64,000 bases of DNA from positions 331,001 to 395,000 of the forward strand of contig NZ_CP149927.1 in assembly GCF_037949285.1 (NCBI RefSeq). Reading direction: 5' to 3'. The notes under the pieces were generated by a model. The model did no database searches and was not told the origin of the DNA. It saw nothing but the letters and a program-made list of their open reading frames with translations. Positions 55,221-64,000 of this stretch are shown here, piece after piece. The DNA comes from Thioclava sp. GXIMD4216. GTDB taxonomy: Bacteria; Pseudomonadota; Alphaproteobacteria; Rhodobacterales; Rhodobacteraceae. The first letter of the stretch is position 1; each line of letters opens with the position of its first letter. A program made the position numbers and the translations under genes.

Positions 55221-56249
55221 CTAGCGAAGCTGCCTTGCCTGCGCATCGTAATCGGCTTTCGCCATCATCATGGCGAGGCTGCGCACATCTGTTTTGGCCT
55301 TCCAGCCCAGTTCGTTACAGGCTTTCGAGGGATCCCCGAGCAACAGATCCACTTCGGCGGGGCGGTAGAATTTGGGATTGACCTGCATGAGGCGGCGCCC
55401 GCTGAGACGGTCGTAAGCGGCTTCCTGTGGCCCCTCTCCTTCCCAGATCACCTCCATATCCAGCGCTTCCCCGACATAGGTGAAGAAATCGCGGATGGTG
55501 GTGCTGGTACCGGTGGCCAGAACGAAATCGCCAGCATTTTCGCGCTGCAGCATCCGCCACATGCCTTCGACATAATCCCCCGCAAATCCCCAATCGCGCT
55601 TGGCTGCCATATTGCCAAGTTCCACCGGCGCATTGGCCCCATGCGCCAAAGCCGCCAGACCCATCGAGATTTTACGGGTGACGAATTCCTTGCCACGCAG
55701 CGGGCTCTCGTGATTGAACAAGATCCCCGAGGAGGCATGCATGCCGAAACTCTCGCGGTAATTGACCGTCATGTAATGGGCGAAGACCTTCGACACGCCA
55801 TAAGGCGAGCGGGGATAGAAGGGTGTGCTTTCCAGTTGCGGAACGGCCCGGACCTCACCGAACATTTCCGAGGTCGAGGCCTGATAGAAACGGCATTCGG
55901 GGCGCAGGCTGCGCAAGGCATCGAGAATGCGCACCACGGCCATGCCGTCGATCTCGGCGGTGTAAACGGGAAGATCCCACGAGGCCCCGACAAAACTTTG
56001 CGCGGCAAGGTTGTAGAATTCATCCATCGGCACATCGCGGATAGTGCGGAAGATATTGTTGGAATCACTCAGGTCGAAATCATGGAAATGGACCTGATCT
56101 GTAATTCCCAGCGCATCAAGCCGTGCCATGTCCGGCTGTGAAATCCGCCGCACACCCCCATGAACTTCATAGCCTTTTTGCAGAAGGAGGCGGGCAAGAT
56201 AGGCTCCGTCCTGTCCGGTCACGCCGGTGATAAATGCAGTCTTGGTCAT
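55221..56249 (-). CDS. gmd: GDP-mannose 4,6-dehydratase
   Basis: 342 residues. TAFITGVTGQDGAYLARLLL gives the NADP site; HFHDFDLSDSNNIFRTI, NLAAQSFVGASWDLP, YQASTSEMFGEV, YGVSKVFAHYMTVNYRE and NHESPLRGKEFVTRKI are diagnostic for Gmd. It makes GDP-4-keto-6-deoxymannose, the precursor of GDP-fucose, GDP-rhamnose and GDP-perosamine; no second-step enzyme lies next to it. GAGGGAC precedes the ATG at 56249. Confidence 0.95.
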   Translation of the reverse strand: MTKTAFITGVTGQDGAYLARLLLQKGYEVHGGVRRISQPDMARLDALGITDQVHFHDFDLSDSNNIFRTIRDVPMDEFYNLAAQSFVGASWDLPVYTAEIDGMAVVRILDALRSLRPECRFYQASTSEMFGEVRAVPQLESTPFYPRSPYGVSKVFAHYMTVNYRESFGMHASSGILFNHESPLRGKEFVTRKISMGLAALAHGANAPVELGNMAAKRDWGFAGDYVEGMWRMLQRENAGDFVLATGTSTTIRDFFTYVGEALDMEVIWEGEGPQEAAYDRLSGRRLMQVNPKFYRPAEVDLLLGDPSKACNELGWKAKTDVRSLAMMMAKADYDAQARQLR

Positions 56250-56383
56250 TTGTCCCTCATTGAGAAATCTCAAGGATCAACCCGAAAGTGCAACATACTG
56301 AACGCTAGGGTAAGGATAGTTAACAAAAGCTTACTTGGGAACGGCTTTTCTCTTTCAGGTTGTCTTTTCTGGCCGAGGGGCGA

Positions 56384-59071
56384 TCAGAACTGGCAGCTGT
56401 CATAATCGATTTCGCTGATCAATGTGTTGCGCAAGACCACCTCGACATCCTGATCGATGAAAATCGCATCATCCCCCTCTTGCGAGAACTGGGCACGGAT
56501 ATCCTCGATGCTTTGATAGCCAAAGCCTTCAAAAGACAGGCAATCCCAAGGTTGATAATCCACTACCAGATGCGTGCCCGGTGTGTCGGCGGAAAACACG
56601 AAGCGGTCCGCCATCATCCCGCCAAACAGGATATTGTCTCCCGCTCCGCCCTCAAGCTGGTTCCACTCGCCCTGATCGACCATCCAGTTTTTCAGCGGGT
56701 CCGCCATCTGTCGCGTAAATTCGCCGCTTTGCGAGAACCCTTCCACCACATCGGCGCGGCTCCAGCCCTGATCTTCCATCCGTGCGCACCAGTCGGCCAG
56801 CCCCGCCGAACCGGGTGCCCGCCCCAGAACGTTCTCGTAAAGCAGCGTGACGAAGGCTTCGTTGTCCAGTTGGCCATAGCTTTGCTGGAATTCGGTCGAA
56901 TTGACGAAGCCGGAGACGACATCCTCAAAGGGCGTGCCCTGCGACAGGGCAGTGGTCCATGCGGTGATCCCCCCGAGGTCGGGCGCCCGTCCCAGCGTCG
57001 CTTGATAGAGGCGGAACACATCATCCACCCAGTCCGACTGATACCCCGCGCGCGACATGTCCAGAACCTCGGATTGCATGGCGCGGCTGAATTCGGTGCT
57101 TTCGGAAAAGCCCACCACCACATCGGCGCGGGTCGTGCCGTCCTGCGCAAGATAGGTCGTCCAGCTTTTCAGACCGGCGGCATCGGGGGCGCGCCCCAGC
57201 ACGTTCTGATACAGCTGGGTGACGAATTGCGTGTCATTCAGCTCGCCGTAAGTGTCCTGAAACTCGGCAGAATCGACAAAGCCCTGCGCCACTTCGGTCA
57301 GCGTTTTCTCTCCGGACAGGATTTGCGCGGTCCAATCCAGATGGCCTTCGGCATTGGGGGCGCGGTCCAGAGTGGCCTGAAACAGCCGGACAACCTGCGC
57401 GGAGGCCGTATCGAATTTGCCCTCTTCGATCTCGCCCAGCAGAAGGTCATTGCCCTCTCCTCCCAGCAAGGTGTCGGCCCCGCGCCCGCCGGTCAGCGTA
57501 TCCGCACCGCTATCCCCCTCGATCCAGTCATTCTGGGCCGTGCCGACCAGATGCTGCGGCCCGACCGTGAGACTGCTGACATCGACATGCCAGATATCGC
57601 GCAAATCGGAAATGTCGAAATCGGCGGCGCTCAGGCTTCTGCCATCTGAGGACATCACCGTAAGCGTTTCGCCCCCGATAGTGATCTGCGCCCCGCCCGT
57701 GATGGATTTTATCGTCAGCGCATCGACAGTGTAGAACCGCCCGATCTGGGACAGGTCGATCCGGTCGACCCCCACCTCGAAATCCTCGATCCGGTCGGTC
57801 GCGCCGTCTTTGGTGAAGACGAATATATCCGCCCCCGCCCCGCCCCACAGCCGGTCGGCCCCCGCGCCATCGGTCAGGATGTCATCGCCCGCCCCGCCCC
57901 TGAGCGTGTCCTTGCCGTCGCCGCCCATCAGCACATCATCCGCGCCGCCGCCCGTCAGGGCAGATCCTGCATCCTCGGCCAGCAAGGTCAGACCGGGATC
58001 GACCTCGACCCGATAGAGCGAGAGCGCCGCGACACCGCTTTCGGCCTCGCCACGCCCTGCCGCATACAGTCGCAATTCGCCGTCCACCACGGCCAGTTCC
58101 AAGGCCGAAGGGGCCTCCAGCGCCATGCCTGTGGTATCGGCCAGCGTTTCAAGATGGACCAGACGCCCGTCGGGCAGCAGGGTCATCAGACTTATGCCGT
58201 CATCACCGCCACCGGCCACCACATAGGCGCGCCCGTTGTGATTGATCGCCTCCAGAACGGTGAGTTGCCCGAAGCGCGTCGTGAGATCGTCATTGACCTG
58301 ATCGGTGATGGTCAGCCGTCCATCCGCTCCCAGAGCCGCGACGGAGACAGAGCCCGATCCCTGCGCGCCGACCAGCACAAAGACCTGATCGCCCAGTGTA
58401 ACCTGTGCCAGAGCCACCGGATCAGAGACGGCCAGCCCGTCATTCAGGTCAAGATCGCCTTTGGCGGTCACCTTGCCCGTATCGGACAGGCCATAGCAGT
58501 TCAGCGAGGGGGGCTGGCCCGAGAGCGCCAGAATATAGCTTGCCCCGTCGATTGTGACGGTTTCCAACGCTGTCAGGTTGCCCGCTGCGATATCGGCCCG
58601 TGCCGTCAGGGTGAGCCCGTTATCCGCGCCGACAGACCACACCGAGAACCCGCCCTGCGCGCGCCCTGCGCCCACCAGAAAGTTCTGGCCGCCCTGTGTG
58701 ACGACTTCCAGTTGGTCGAGGGCGTCAAGGCTCCCGTAATCAAGCGTGAACGCCTGATTGAGCGTGCCATTATTGGCCACCCAATAGCCTGTGACGCCGC
58801 TGCTATAAGGCCCCGAGACCAGCAACGCGGCCTTTCCGTTCAGGTCGCAAAGCGCGATTTCGACAGATCCGGACAGGCCGGACCCGCTGGGATAGGCGGC
58901 CAGATCCAGCAGTTTGGCCCCCGTTTCGGCATCGCGCACAACGATGCCCCCTCCCTCGCCGGAGGCCTGATATAACAGGCTGCCATCCAGCGACAGCATC
59001 AGATCGTCGATTTGCGTCATGTAACGGCTGGTGCCAGAAGTCACCATGCCCAGATGCGTCAGATACCCCAT
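56384..59071 (-). CDS. Secreted RTX protein with DUF4214 repeats
   Basis: 895 residues from MGYLTHLG. The first about 330 are blade-like repeats resembling a beta-propeller (LYQASGEGGGIVV, NFLVGAGRAQGG, VFVLVGAQGSGSV, AYVVAGGGDDGIS). Two RTX calcium-repeat arrays (about 385-425 and 515-545, GGXGXDXLX) flank a strand domain, followed by four DUF4214-like units in tandem (about 555-800, LYQNVLGRAPDAAGL pattern). No N-terminal signal peptide; C-terminal export by a type I secretion system is typical, but none is encoded here. The start is uncertain; MTQIDDLM, 17 codons on, is also possible. A hairpin at 56325-56349 may terminate it. Confidence 0.85.
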   Translation of the reverse strand: MGYLTHLGMVTSGTSRYMTQIDDLMLSLDGSLLYQASGEGGGIVVRDAETGAKLLDLAAYPSGSGLSGSVEIALCDLNGKAALLVSGPYSSGVTGYWVANNGTLNQAFTLDYGSLDALDQLEVVTQGGQNFLVGAGRAQGGFSVWSVGADNGLTLTARADIAAGNLTALETVTIDGASYILALSGQPPSLNCYGLSDTGKVTAKGDLDLNDGLAVSDPVALAQVTLGDQVFVLVGAQGSGSVSVAALGADGRLTITDQVNDDLTTRFGQLTVLEAINHNGRAYVVAGGGDDGISLMTLLPDGRLVHLETLADTTGMALEAPSALELAVVDGELRLYAAGRGEAESGVAALSLYRVEVDPGLTLLAEDAGSALTGGGADDVLMGGDGKDTLRGGAGDDILTDGAGADRLWGGAGADIFVFTKDGATDRIEDFEVGVDRIDLSQIGRFYTVDALTIKSITGGAQITIGGETLTVMSSDGRSLSAADFDISDLRDIWHVDVSSLTVGPQHLVGTAQNDWIEGDSGADTLTGGRGADTLLGGEGNDLLLGEIEEGKFDTASAQVVRLFQATLDRAPNAEGHLDWTAQILSGEKTLTEVAQGFVDSAEFQDTYGELNDTQFVTQLYQNVLGRAPDAAGLKSWTTYLAQDGTTRADVVVGFSESTEFSRAMQSEVLDMSRAGYQSDWVDDVFRLYQATLGRAPDLGGITAWTTALSQGTPFEDVVSGFVNSTEFQQSYGQLDNEAFVTLLYENVLGRAPGSAGLADWCARMEDQGWSRADVVEGFSQSGEFTRQMADPLKNWMVDQGEWNQLEGGAGDNILFGGMMADRFVFSADTPGTHLVVDYQPWDCLSFEGFGYQSIEDIRAQFSQEGDDAIFIDQDVEVVLRNTLISEIDYDSCQF

Positions 59072-59327
59072 CACCTTTATCCCGACCCAGCACGAGGCCA
59101 TGACCAAGCGCCCGACCCCGTTTGTTCCCCACATTGCCAAACATGCAAACAAAGCCTGCCCGAAGCCGGATCAAAATGAGAACGAAACAAGGCTTTTCGC
59201 TTGGATTTTCGTCAAATGCGGTATGTCGGGACGGGGCTTGCGGCTGCCAGTGGCCCGCGCTCTGGCTTTGGGTCCGGCCCCGGATGTGCGCTGGACAAGC
59301 GCTGTGCCAAGGCGCAAAGATGGCCCC

Positions 59328-60305
59328 ATGACCGGACCGCTGACTTCTCTTCTGACCTTTGCCCAGACGCCGCATGTGCGGATCATCATGGCGTGTCGTA
59401 ACGGGGCCGCCTATCTGCCCGAGCAGCTTGCAAGCTTCGAGCGCCAGACCCACCGGAACTGGTCGCTTGATGCCAGTGACGACGGCTCGACCGATGCCAC
59501 ACGCGAGATTCTGGAAGCCTTCCGCAAGCGTCATCCCCAACAGGTGCGCCTCTTTGATGGCCCCAAAGCCGGCGTCGCCCCCGCCTTTCTGACACTGGCG
59601 GCACGGGCGGCCAAAGAGGCTCCGGAGGCGGTTCTGGCCCTGTCGGATCAGGATGACGTCTGGTCCAAGGTCAAGCTGGCCCGTGCCTTGCGCTGGATGA
59701 AACGCACAGGCGATCTTGGTCATGATCCGCTGGTCTATGCCAGCCGCACCATTCTGACCGATACCCGCCTGAACAAGCTGGGCCTGTCGCATCTGCACCG
59801 GCGGGGGCCATCTTTCCGTAACGCGCTGGTGCAGAATATTCTGGGCGGCAATACGCTGATGCTGTCGCCGCCCGCCGCCGCCATTCTGGCACAATCGGCG
59901 CAGGCGGCGATTGCGGCGCGGGTCTCCTATCATGACTGGTGGATCTATATCATGCTCTCCGGCGCGGGAGCCGAGATCTTCAATGATCCCAAGCCGACCC
60001 TCTATTACCGTCAGCACGGGTCGAACCAGCTTGGGCATCACGGGCCGGTGCGGGGGCGGCTCAAGCGGCTGGGCACGGTGGCCAAGCGCCATTATGCAGA
60101 GTGGCTTGATGCCAACCTGGCCGCACTCTGGGCCAACCGTCTGGCCTTGACCCCCGAGAATGACGCGCTGTTGACCCGCTTTGTCGCGGCGCGCAGAACA
60201 GGTGGCGGGGCCTATGCCCGTGCGCTGCGCGAGCTGAATATCCACCGCCAGACCCTGCAGGGGGACCGTGTGTTGCAGGTCATGGCCCGCACCGGACGGC
60301 TGTGA
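59328..60305 (+). CDS. Family-2 glycosyltransferase
   Basis: 325 residues. RIIMACRNGAAYLPEQLASF and LDASDDGSTDATREIL (the Asp-X-Asp region) and LALSDQDDVW identify a GT-A fold family-2 transferase like those acting in O-antigen and capsule assembly. The start MTGPLTSL is chosen where coding character begins; 99 more in-frame codons upstream have no ribosome site and run into the divergent RTX promoter. It ends 3 nt from the convergent regulator stop. Confidence 0.85.
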   Translation: MTGPLTSLLTFAQTPHVRIIMACRNGAAYLPEQLASFERQTHRNWSLDASDDGSTDATREILEAFRKRHPQQVRLFDGPKAGVAPAFLTLAARAAKEAPEAVLALSDQDDVWSKVKLARALRWMKRTGDLGHDPLVYASRTILTDTRLNKLGLSHLHRRGPSFRNALVQNILGGNTLMLSPPAAAILAQSAQAAIAARVSYHDWWIYIMLSGAGAEIFNDPKPTLYYRQHGSNQLGHHGPVRGRLKRLGTVAKRHYAEWLDANLAALWANRLALTPENDALLTRFVAARRTGGGAYARALRELNIHRQTLQGDRVLQVMARTGRL

Positions 60306-60308
60306 CCG

Positions 60309-61346
60309 CTAGAACCATATCGCCCCGCCCAGCATCAGCCGCAAGACGCCCGTCTGGCCGCTGACCCCGAGTCGGGCGTAAAGCTGTTTGGAATAGCTGC
60401 GCGCCGTCTCGCGTGACCAGCCAAGCGCCTCGCCCGCAGCGTTGAGCGATAGCCCGTCGCACAGGCAGATCGCCAGCCGCGCCTCGTTTCGGGCCAGTCC
60501 GTAGAACTGCATCACATGATTTTCGCCAAGCTCGCTGGCCGCGCGGGATTGCCGCAGCAGCCCCAGCACCGACATGGCCGACGGATCGGCCCGCAGCACC
60601 AGTTGCAAGGGCCGCGCAAGCGACAGATCCAGCATCCCCGCAGTCCTGACCACCTCGCCCGATATCGGGGCGATCTGACCCAAGGTCGCACGGAACTGCC
60701 GCGCCAGATCGGGGGTGGCAAATTCCGGCCAGCCCTGTTCGGTGATGTGCAAAGCGGTGCCCTCCAGCCTTTGCGCCAGACCCTCGGACTGGGCCAGAAC
60801 CCGCCCCGCCCCCGAAAACCGCAGCCAGAAACCGCCCAGATCCTGCCCGATCTGCCGTTCCTTCCGGGCGCGCAGCCGTTCGGCCTGAAGCGCCTGCCAC
60901 GAGATCAGCGCCGGACCGAGATACGGGGCCAGACGTGTCAGCCCGACCCCGTCGCGGGCACGGAAATCGGTTCCGTGGCGGGCGACCCAGATCACGGCAT
61001 GGCTGGTGGCATCCACCCGCCAGCGCAGAACCCTCAGCGCCATCTCGCCTGCCTGATAGGCTGGCAGGTCTGTCTGGCTATAGACCCGCTGGCTGCGCAG
61101 GCGTTCATAGGTGTCGCGCTCGAACTGCGGCACGGCATGGCCCCATGCCCAGCTTTGCCCCACCGCTGTCCCGCGCAGCTGGACAAGCCCCGCCCCGTCG
61201 CCGCCGCTCATTTGCGCCAGAGATTGCAGGAAATCCGGCCACAGATCACGCGCGGGGGACGTGCCCGTTTCGGCCACGGGCAGCTCTGTCACCCCCGAGG
61301 CGGCGGCAAAGAGTGATTTGAGAACAGTCTCTTCGCTATAGATCAC
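60309..61346 (-). CDS. LuxR-type HTH transcriptional regulator
   Basis: 345 residues from GTG at 61346 (IYSEETVLKSLF after the start codon); the frame opens at a TTG 18 codons earlier inside the palindromic promoter region, which is rejected. The C-terminal about 60 residues form the LuxR-type helix-turn-helix: FYGLARNEARLAICLCDG, LSLNAAGEALGWSRETARSYSK and LYARLGVSGQTGVLRL. The N-terminal 280 residues match no known sensory domain, and the autoinducer-binding residues of LuxR are not recognisable, so it is not an obvious partner for the AHL synthase. Divergent from cysD with 104 bp between. Confidence 0.8.
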   Translation of the reverse strand: MIYSEETVLKSLFAAASGVTELPVAETGTSPARDLWPDFLQSLAQMSGGDGAGLVQLRGTAVGQSWAWGHAVPQFERDTYERLRSQRVYSQTDLPAYQAGEMALRVLRWRVDATSHAVIWVARHGTDFRARDGVGLTRLAPYLGPALISWQALQAERLRARKERQIGQDLGGFWLRFSGAGRVLAQSEGLAQRLEGTALHITEQGWPEFATPDLARQFRATLGQIAPISGEVVRTAGMLDLSLARPLQLVLRADPSAMSVLGLLRQSRAASELGENHVMQFYGLARNEARLAICLCDGLSLNAAGEALGWSRETARSYSKQLYARLGVSGQTGVLRLMLGGAIWF

Positions 61347-61373
61347 GGCAGCGTTTCCAGAAAAAACCAAATA

Positions 61374-61389
61374 CCCCCCATATGGGAGG
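61374..61389. promoter_or_regulatory. Palindrome between the LuxR-type regulator and cysD
   Basis: CCCCCCATATGGGAGG has a perfect CCCATATGGG core and one mismatch in 16 bp. It is centred about 70 nt before cysD and 35 nt before the regulator start, so it could serve both genes. Confidence 0.45.
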
Positions 61390-61450
61390 TTCGCGACCAA
61401 AGTGACAGGCTTACCTCTGGTGTCAACACGAAGTTTGACCAGAGACCATC

Positions 61451-62356
61451 ATGACCAAGACATCTCTTACCCATCTTCAGCGGCTGGAAGCCGAGAGCAT
61501 CCATATCCTGCGTGAAGTCGTGGCCGAGGCGGAAAACCCCGTAATGCTTTACTCCGTCGGCAAGGACTCGGCGGTCATGCTGCATCTGGCGAAGAAGGCC
61601 TTCTACCCTGCGCCGCCGCCCTTCCCGCTGCTGCATGTGGACACCACGTGGAAATTCCGCGCGATGTACGAGCTGCGCGACAAGGCGGCAAAAGATGCGG
61701 GGATGGAGCTTCTGGTCTATCAGAATCCCGAAGCCAAAGCCAAAGGCATCAACCCCTTCGACCACGGCTCGCTGCATACCGATATGTGGAAGACCGAAGG
61801 TCTGAAACAGGCGCTGGACAAATACGGCTTTGACGCGGCCTTCGGTGGCGCGCGCCGCGACGAGGAGAAATCCCGCGCGAAAGAGCGTGTGTTCTCCTTC
61901 CGCACCGCCCAGCACCGCTGGGACCCGAAGAACCAGCGCCCCGAGCTGTGGCGCCTGTATAACGCCCGCAAGAACAAGGGCGAGTCGATGCGGGTCTTCC
62001 CGATCTCGAATTGGACCGAGCTGGACATCTGGCAATATATCCACCTTGAGGGCATCGAGATCGTGCCGCTGTATTTCGCAGCTCCGCGCCCGACGGTCGA
62101 ACGCGATGGCATGATCCTGATGGTGGATGACGACCGCTTCCGCCTGAAAGAGGGCGAAGAGCCGGTGATGCGCTCGGTCCGTTTCCGCACGCTGGGCTGC
62201 TACCCGCTGACCGGCGCGGTCGAGAGCCAGGCCACCACGCTGCCGGAGGTCATTCAGGAAACGCTGCTGACCACCACCTCGGAACGTCAGGGCCGTGCGA
62301 TCGACCATGATCAGGCCGCCTCGATGGAGAAGAAGAAGCAGGAAGGCTACTTCTGA
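61451..62356 (+). CDS. cysD: Sulfate adenylyltransferase subunit 2
   Basis: 301 residues, full length. [20 protein letters not shown] (P-loop PP-type), [27 protein letters not shown] and [11 protein letters not shown] are diagnostic of CysD. With CysN it forms adenylylsulfate (APS) from sulfate and ATP. It lies 63 nt before cysNC on the same strand. Confidence 0.97.
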   Translation: MTKTSLTHLQRLEAESIHILREVVAEAENPVMLYSVGKDSAVMLHLAKKAFYPAPPPFPLLHVDTTWKFRAMYELRDKAAKDAGMELLVYQNPEAKAKGINPFDHGSLHTDMWKTEGLKQALDKYGFDAAFGGARRDEEKSRAKERVFSFRTAQHRWDPKNQRPELWRLYNARKNKGESMRVFPISNWTELDIWQYIHLEGIEIVPLYFAAPRPTVERDGMILMVDDDRFRLKEGEEPVMRSVRFRTLGCYPLTGAVESQATTLPEVIQETLLTTTSERQGRAIDHDQAASMEKKKQEGYF

Positions 62357-62419
62357 TCGCTTTTGGCTCGGGCCGGAAGGCCCGCCTTTCTCCGGATATA
62401 AGAATTCAGGTGCACGCAC

Positions 62420-64000
62420 ATGACCACCCAAACCAATGACCCGATCTATAAGACCGACGCGCTGATCGCGGAAGATATCGACCAGTACCTGCAGGTCCAC
62501 CAGCATAAGACCATGCTGCGCTTCATCACCTGCGGCTCGGTCGATGACGGGAAATCGACGCTGATCGGGCGTCTGCTCTACGATAGCAAGATGATCTTCG
62601 AAGACCAGCTGGCGACGCTGGAAGCCGATTCCAAACGTGTCGGCACCCAGGGCCAAGAGATCGACTTCGCGCTTCTGGTTGACGGTCTTGCCGCCGAGCG
62701 CGAGCAGGGCATCACCATCGATGTGGCCTACCGCTTCTTCGCGACCGAAAAGCGCAAGTTTATCGTCGCCGATACCCCCGGCCACGAGCAATATACCCGC
62801 AATATGGTCACTGGCGCCTCGACCGCCGATCTGGCCGTAATCCTGATCGACGCGCGCAAGGGCGTGCTGACCCAGACCAAGCGTCATTCCTATCTGGTGA
62901 AACTGCTGGGCATCAAGAATGTGGTGCTGGCGGTCAACAAGATGGACCTTGTGGGCTATAGTCAGGAAACCTTCGACAAGATCGTGGCCGATTATACCGA
63001 ATTCGGCAAAACCATCGGGCTGGAAGATTTCGTGCCGATGCCGATTTCGGGCTATAAGGGCGACAATATCACCACATCGTCGGACAATATGCCGTGGTTC
63101 ACCGGCACGCCGCTGCTGCCGCATCTGGAAACCGTCGAGATCACCTCGTCGCATGAGCCTGTCGATGCGCCGTTCCGTATGCCGGTGCAATGGGTGAACC
63201 GTCCGAACCTCGACTTCCGCGGCTTCGCGGGGCTGATTGCCTCGGGTCGTGTCAGCCCGGGCGATGAAATCCGCGTGCTGCCTTCGGGCAAGACCTCCAA
63301 GGTTGCGAAAATCGTTACCTTCGAGGGCGATCGCGAAGAGGCGATTGCCGGTGAAGCGGTTACCCTGACGCTGGAAGACGAGATCGACTGTTCGCGCGGG
63401 CAGGTCATTGTGGCGGCGCAAAGCCCGCTGGAAGTGGCCGACCAGTTTGAATCCACCATCATCTGGATGGACGAGGAAGAGATGATCCCCGGTCGCGCCT
63501 ACTGGCTGAAGATCGGCACCCAGACCGTTTCGGCCACCGTTCAGGCGCCGAAATACGAGGTGAACGTCAACACGCAGGAGCATCTGGCAACCAAGACGCT
63601 GGATCTGAACGCGATCGGCGTGGCCAATATCACCACCGACCGCGAGATCCCCTTTGCGCCCTATGAGGAAAACCACGACCTTGGTGGCTTCATCCTCATC
63701 GACAAGATGACCAACCAGACGGTCGCCGCCGGTATGCTGCATTTCGCGCTGCGCCGCTCGACCAATGTGCATTGGCAGGCCACCGATATCTCGCGCGAGA
63801 GCCATGCCGCGATGAAGAACCAGAAGCCCGCCGTGCTGTGGCTGACGGGTCTGTCGGGCTCGGGCAAATCGACCATCGCCAATATCGTCGAGAAGAAGCT
63901 GGCGCGGATGAACCGCCACACCTTCCTTCTGGATGGCGATAACGTGCGTCACGGGCTGAACAAGGATCTGGGCTTCACCGAGGCCGACCGGATCGAGAAT
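62420..64000 (+). CDS. cysNC: Bifunctional sulfate adenylyltransferase subunit 1 / APS kinase, cut by window edge
   Basis: 527 residues are visible. The GTPase domain has GSVDDGKSTLIGRLLYDS, DTPGHEQYTRN and NKMDL, as in CysN. From about residue 465 the APS kinase begins (VLWLTGLSGSGKSTIANIVE, then LLDGDNVRHGLN) and continues past position 64000. The fusion makes PAPS directly, the donor for assimilation and for sulfotransferases, three of which are encoded in this window. CysH or other reductases were not seen. Confidence 0.96.
   Translation, partial: MTTQTNDPIYKTDALIAEDIDQYLQVHQHKTMLRFITCGSVDDGKSTLIGRLLYDSKMIFEDQLATLEADSKRVGTQGQEIDFALLVDGLAAEREQGITIDVAYRFFATEKRKFIVADTPGHEQYTRNMVTGASTADLAVILIDARKGVLTQTKRHSYLVKLLGIKNVVLAVNKMDLVGYSQETFDKIVADYTEFGKTIGLEDFVPMPISGYKGDNITTSSDNMPWFTGTPLLPHLETVEITSSHEPVDAPFRMPVQWVNRPNLDFRGFAGLIASGRVSPGDEIRVLPSGKTSKVAKIVTFEGDREEAIAGEAVTLTLEDEIDCSRGQVIVAAQSPLEVADQFESTIIWMDEEEMIPGRAYWLKIGTQTVSATVQAPKYEVNVNTQEHLATKTLDLNAIGVANITTDREIPFAPYEENHDLGGFILIDKMTNQTVAAGMLHFALRRSTNVHWQATDISRESHAAMKNQKPAVLWLTGLSGSGKSTIANIVEKKLARMNRHTFLLDGDNVRHGLNKDLGFTEADRIEN

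Noticed and set aside
59031..59327. Longer start of the family-2 glycosyltransferase
   Set aside because: The 99 codons upstream overlap the divergent RTX gene start, lack a ribosome site and lose glycosyltransferase character.
61343..63952. 869-codon open frame on the minus strand
   Set aside because: It is the complement of cysD and cysNC. It has a valine/histidine-rich pattern with no recognisable domain.

Overview
The window reads as chromosome of an alphaproteobacterium of the Rhodobacter/Paracoccus group (Rhodobacterales). The evidence is high GC, short gene spacing with many ATGA stop/start overlaps, a LuxI-type synthase, TRAP transporters, and an anti-Shine-Dalgarno hairpin RNA that resembles the cuckoo/CcsR RNAs of that order. 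No tRNA, rRNA, CRISPR array, insertion sequence or phage gene was seen.

Layout. (1) 1-8560: a tightly coupled minus-strand operon encodes a DoxX-like membrane protein, an FAD oxidoreductase, a PEP-synthase/rifampin-phosphotransferase-like enzyme, a long thiamine-diphosphate enzyme and an acyl-ACP-reductase-like protein cut by the window edge. A complete LuxI-type acyl-homoserine-lactone synthase with no LuxR partner is transcribed divergently. I do not recognise this operon; it is the best candidate here for an undescribed pathway. (2) 8638-16290: a GntR regulator and a catabolic operon (AA_synth protein, alpha/beta hydrolase, flavin reductase, LLM monooxygenase, aldehyde dehydrogenase, BCCT carrier). 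Its content matches the published trigonelline (N-methylnicotinate) degradation clusters. (3) 16348-33219: an enterobactin-type catecholate siderophore locus. It has an EntF-like C-A-T-TE synthetase, a free-standing aryl carrier protein, an EntE-like ligase, a YncE-like propeller, a periplasmic esterase, a complete TRAP transporter and a FepA-like receptor on the minus strand, with entC-entB-entA diverging on the plus strand.

(4) 33220-40828: a cuckoo-type small RNA, an acyltransferase with SGNH domain, a Stf0-like sulfotransferase, and a dTDP-rhamnose operon (rfbC-rfbB-rfbD-sulfotransferase-rfbA). (5) 41061-44338: a second siderophore receptor with a divergent AraC regulator. (6) 44843-51384: an unknown protein, an asparaginase, an AcoR-type regulator whose AAA+ motifs are degenerate, a divergent Zn alcohol dehydrogenase of the butanediol dehydrogenase type, and a flavin monooxygenase. 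(7) 51626-60305: a second surface-polysaccharide block (sulfotransferase, large glycosyltransferase, GDP-mannose 4,6-dehydratase, RTX/DUF4214 protein, family-2 glycosyltransferase). (8) 60309-64000: a LuxR-type HTH regulator divergent from cysD and cysNC (cut by the right edge).

How the parts may fit. Three sulfotransferases lie among rhamnose and GDP-mannose sugar genes, and the CysD/CysNC pair that makes PAPS, the sulfotransferase donor, is at the right end. This suggests a sulfated surface polysaccharide. The siderophore region is nearly self-sufficient for making, receiving and hydrolysing a DHB-serine siderophore, but it lacks an ABC importer, exporter, MbtH protein and phosphopantetheinyl transferase and instead carries a TRAP transporter. 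Functions are read from motifs and context; no database search was possible.
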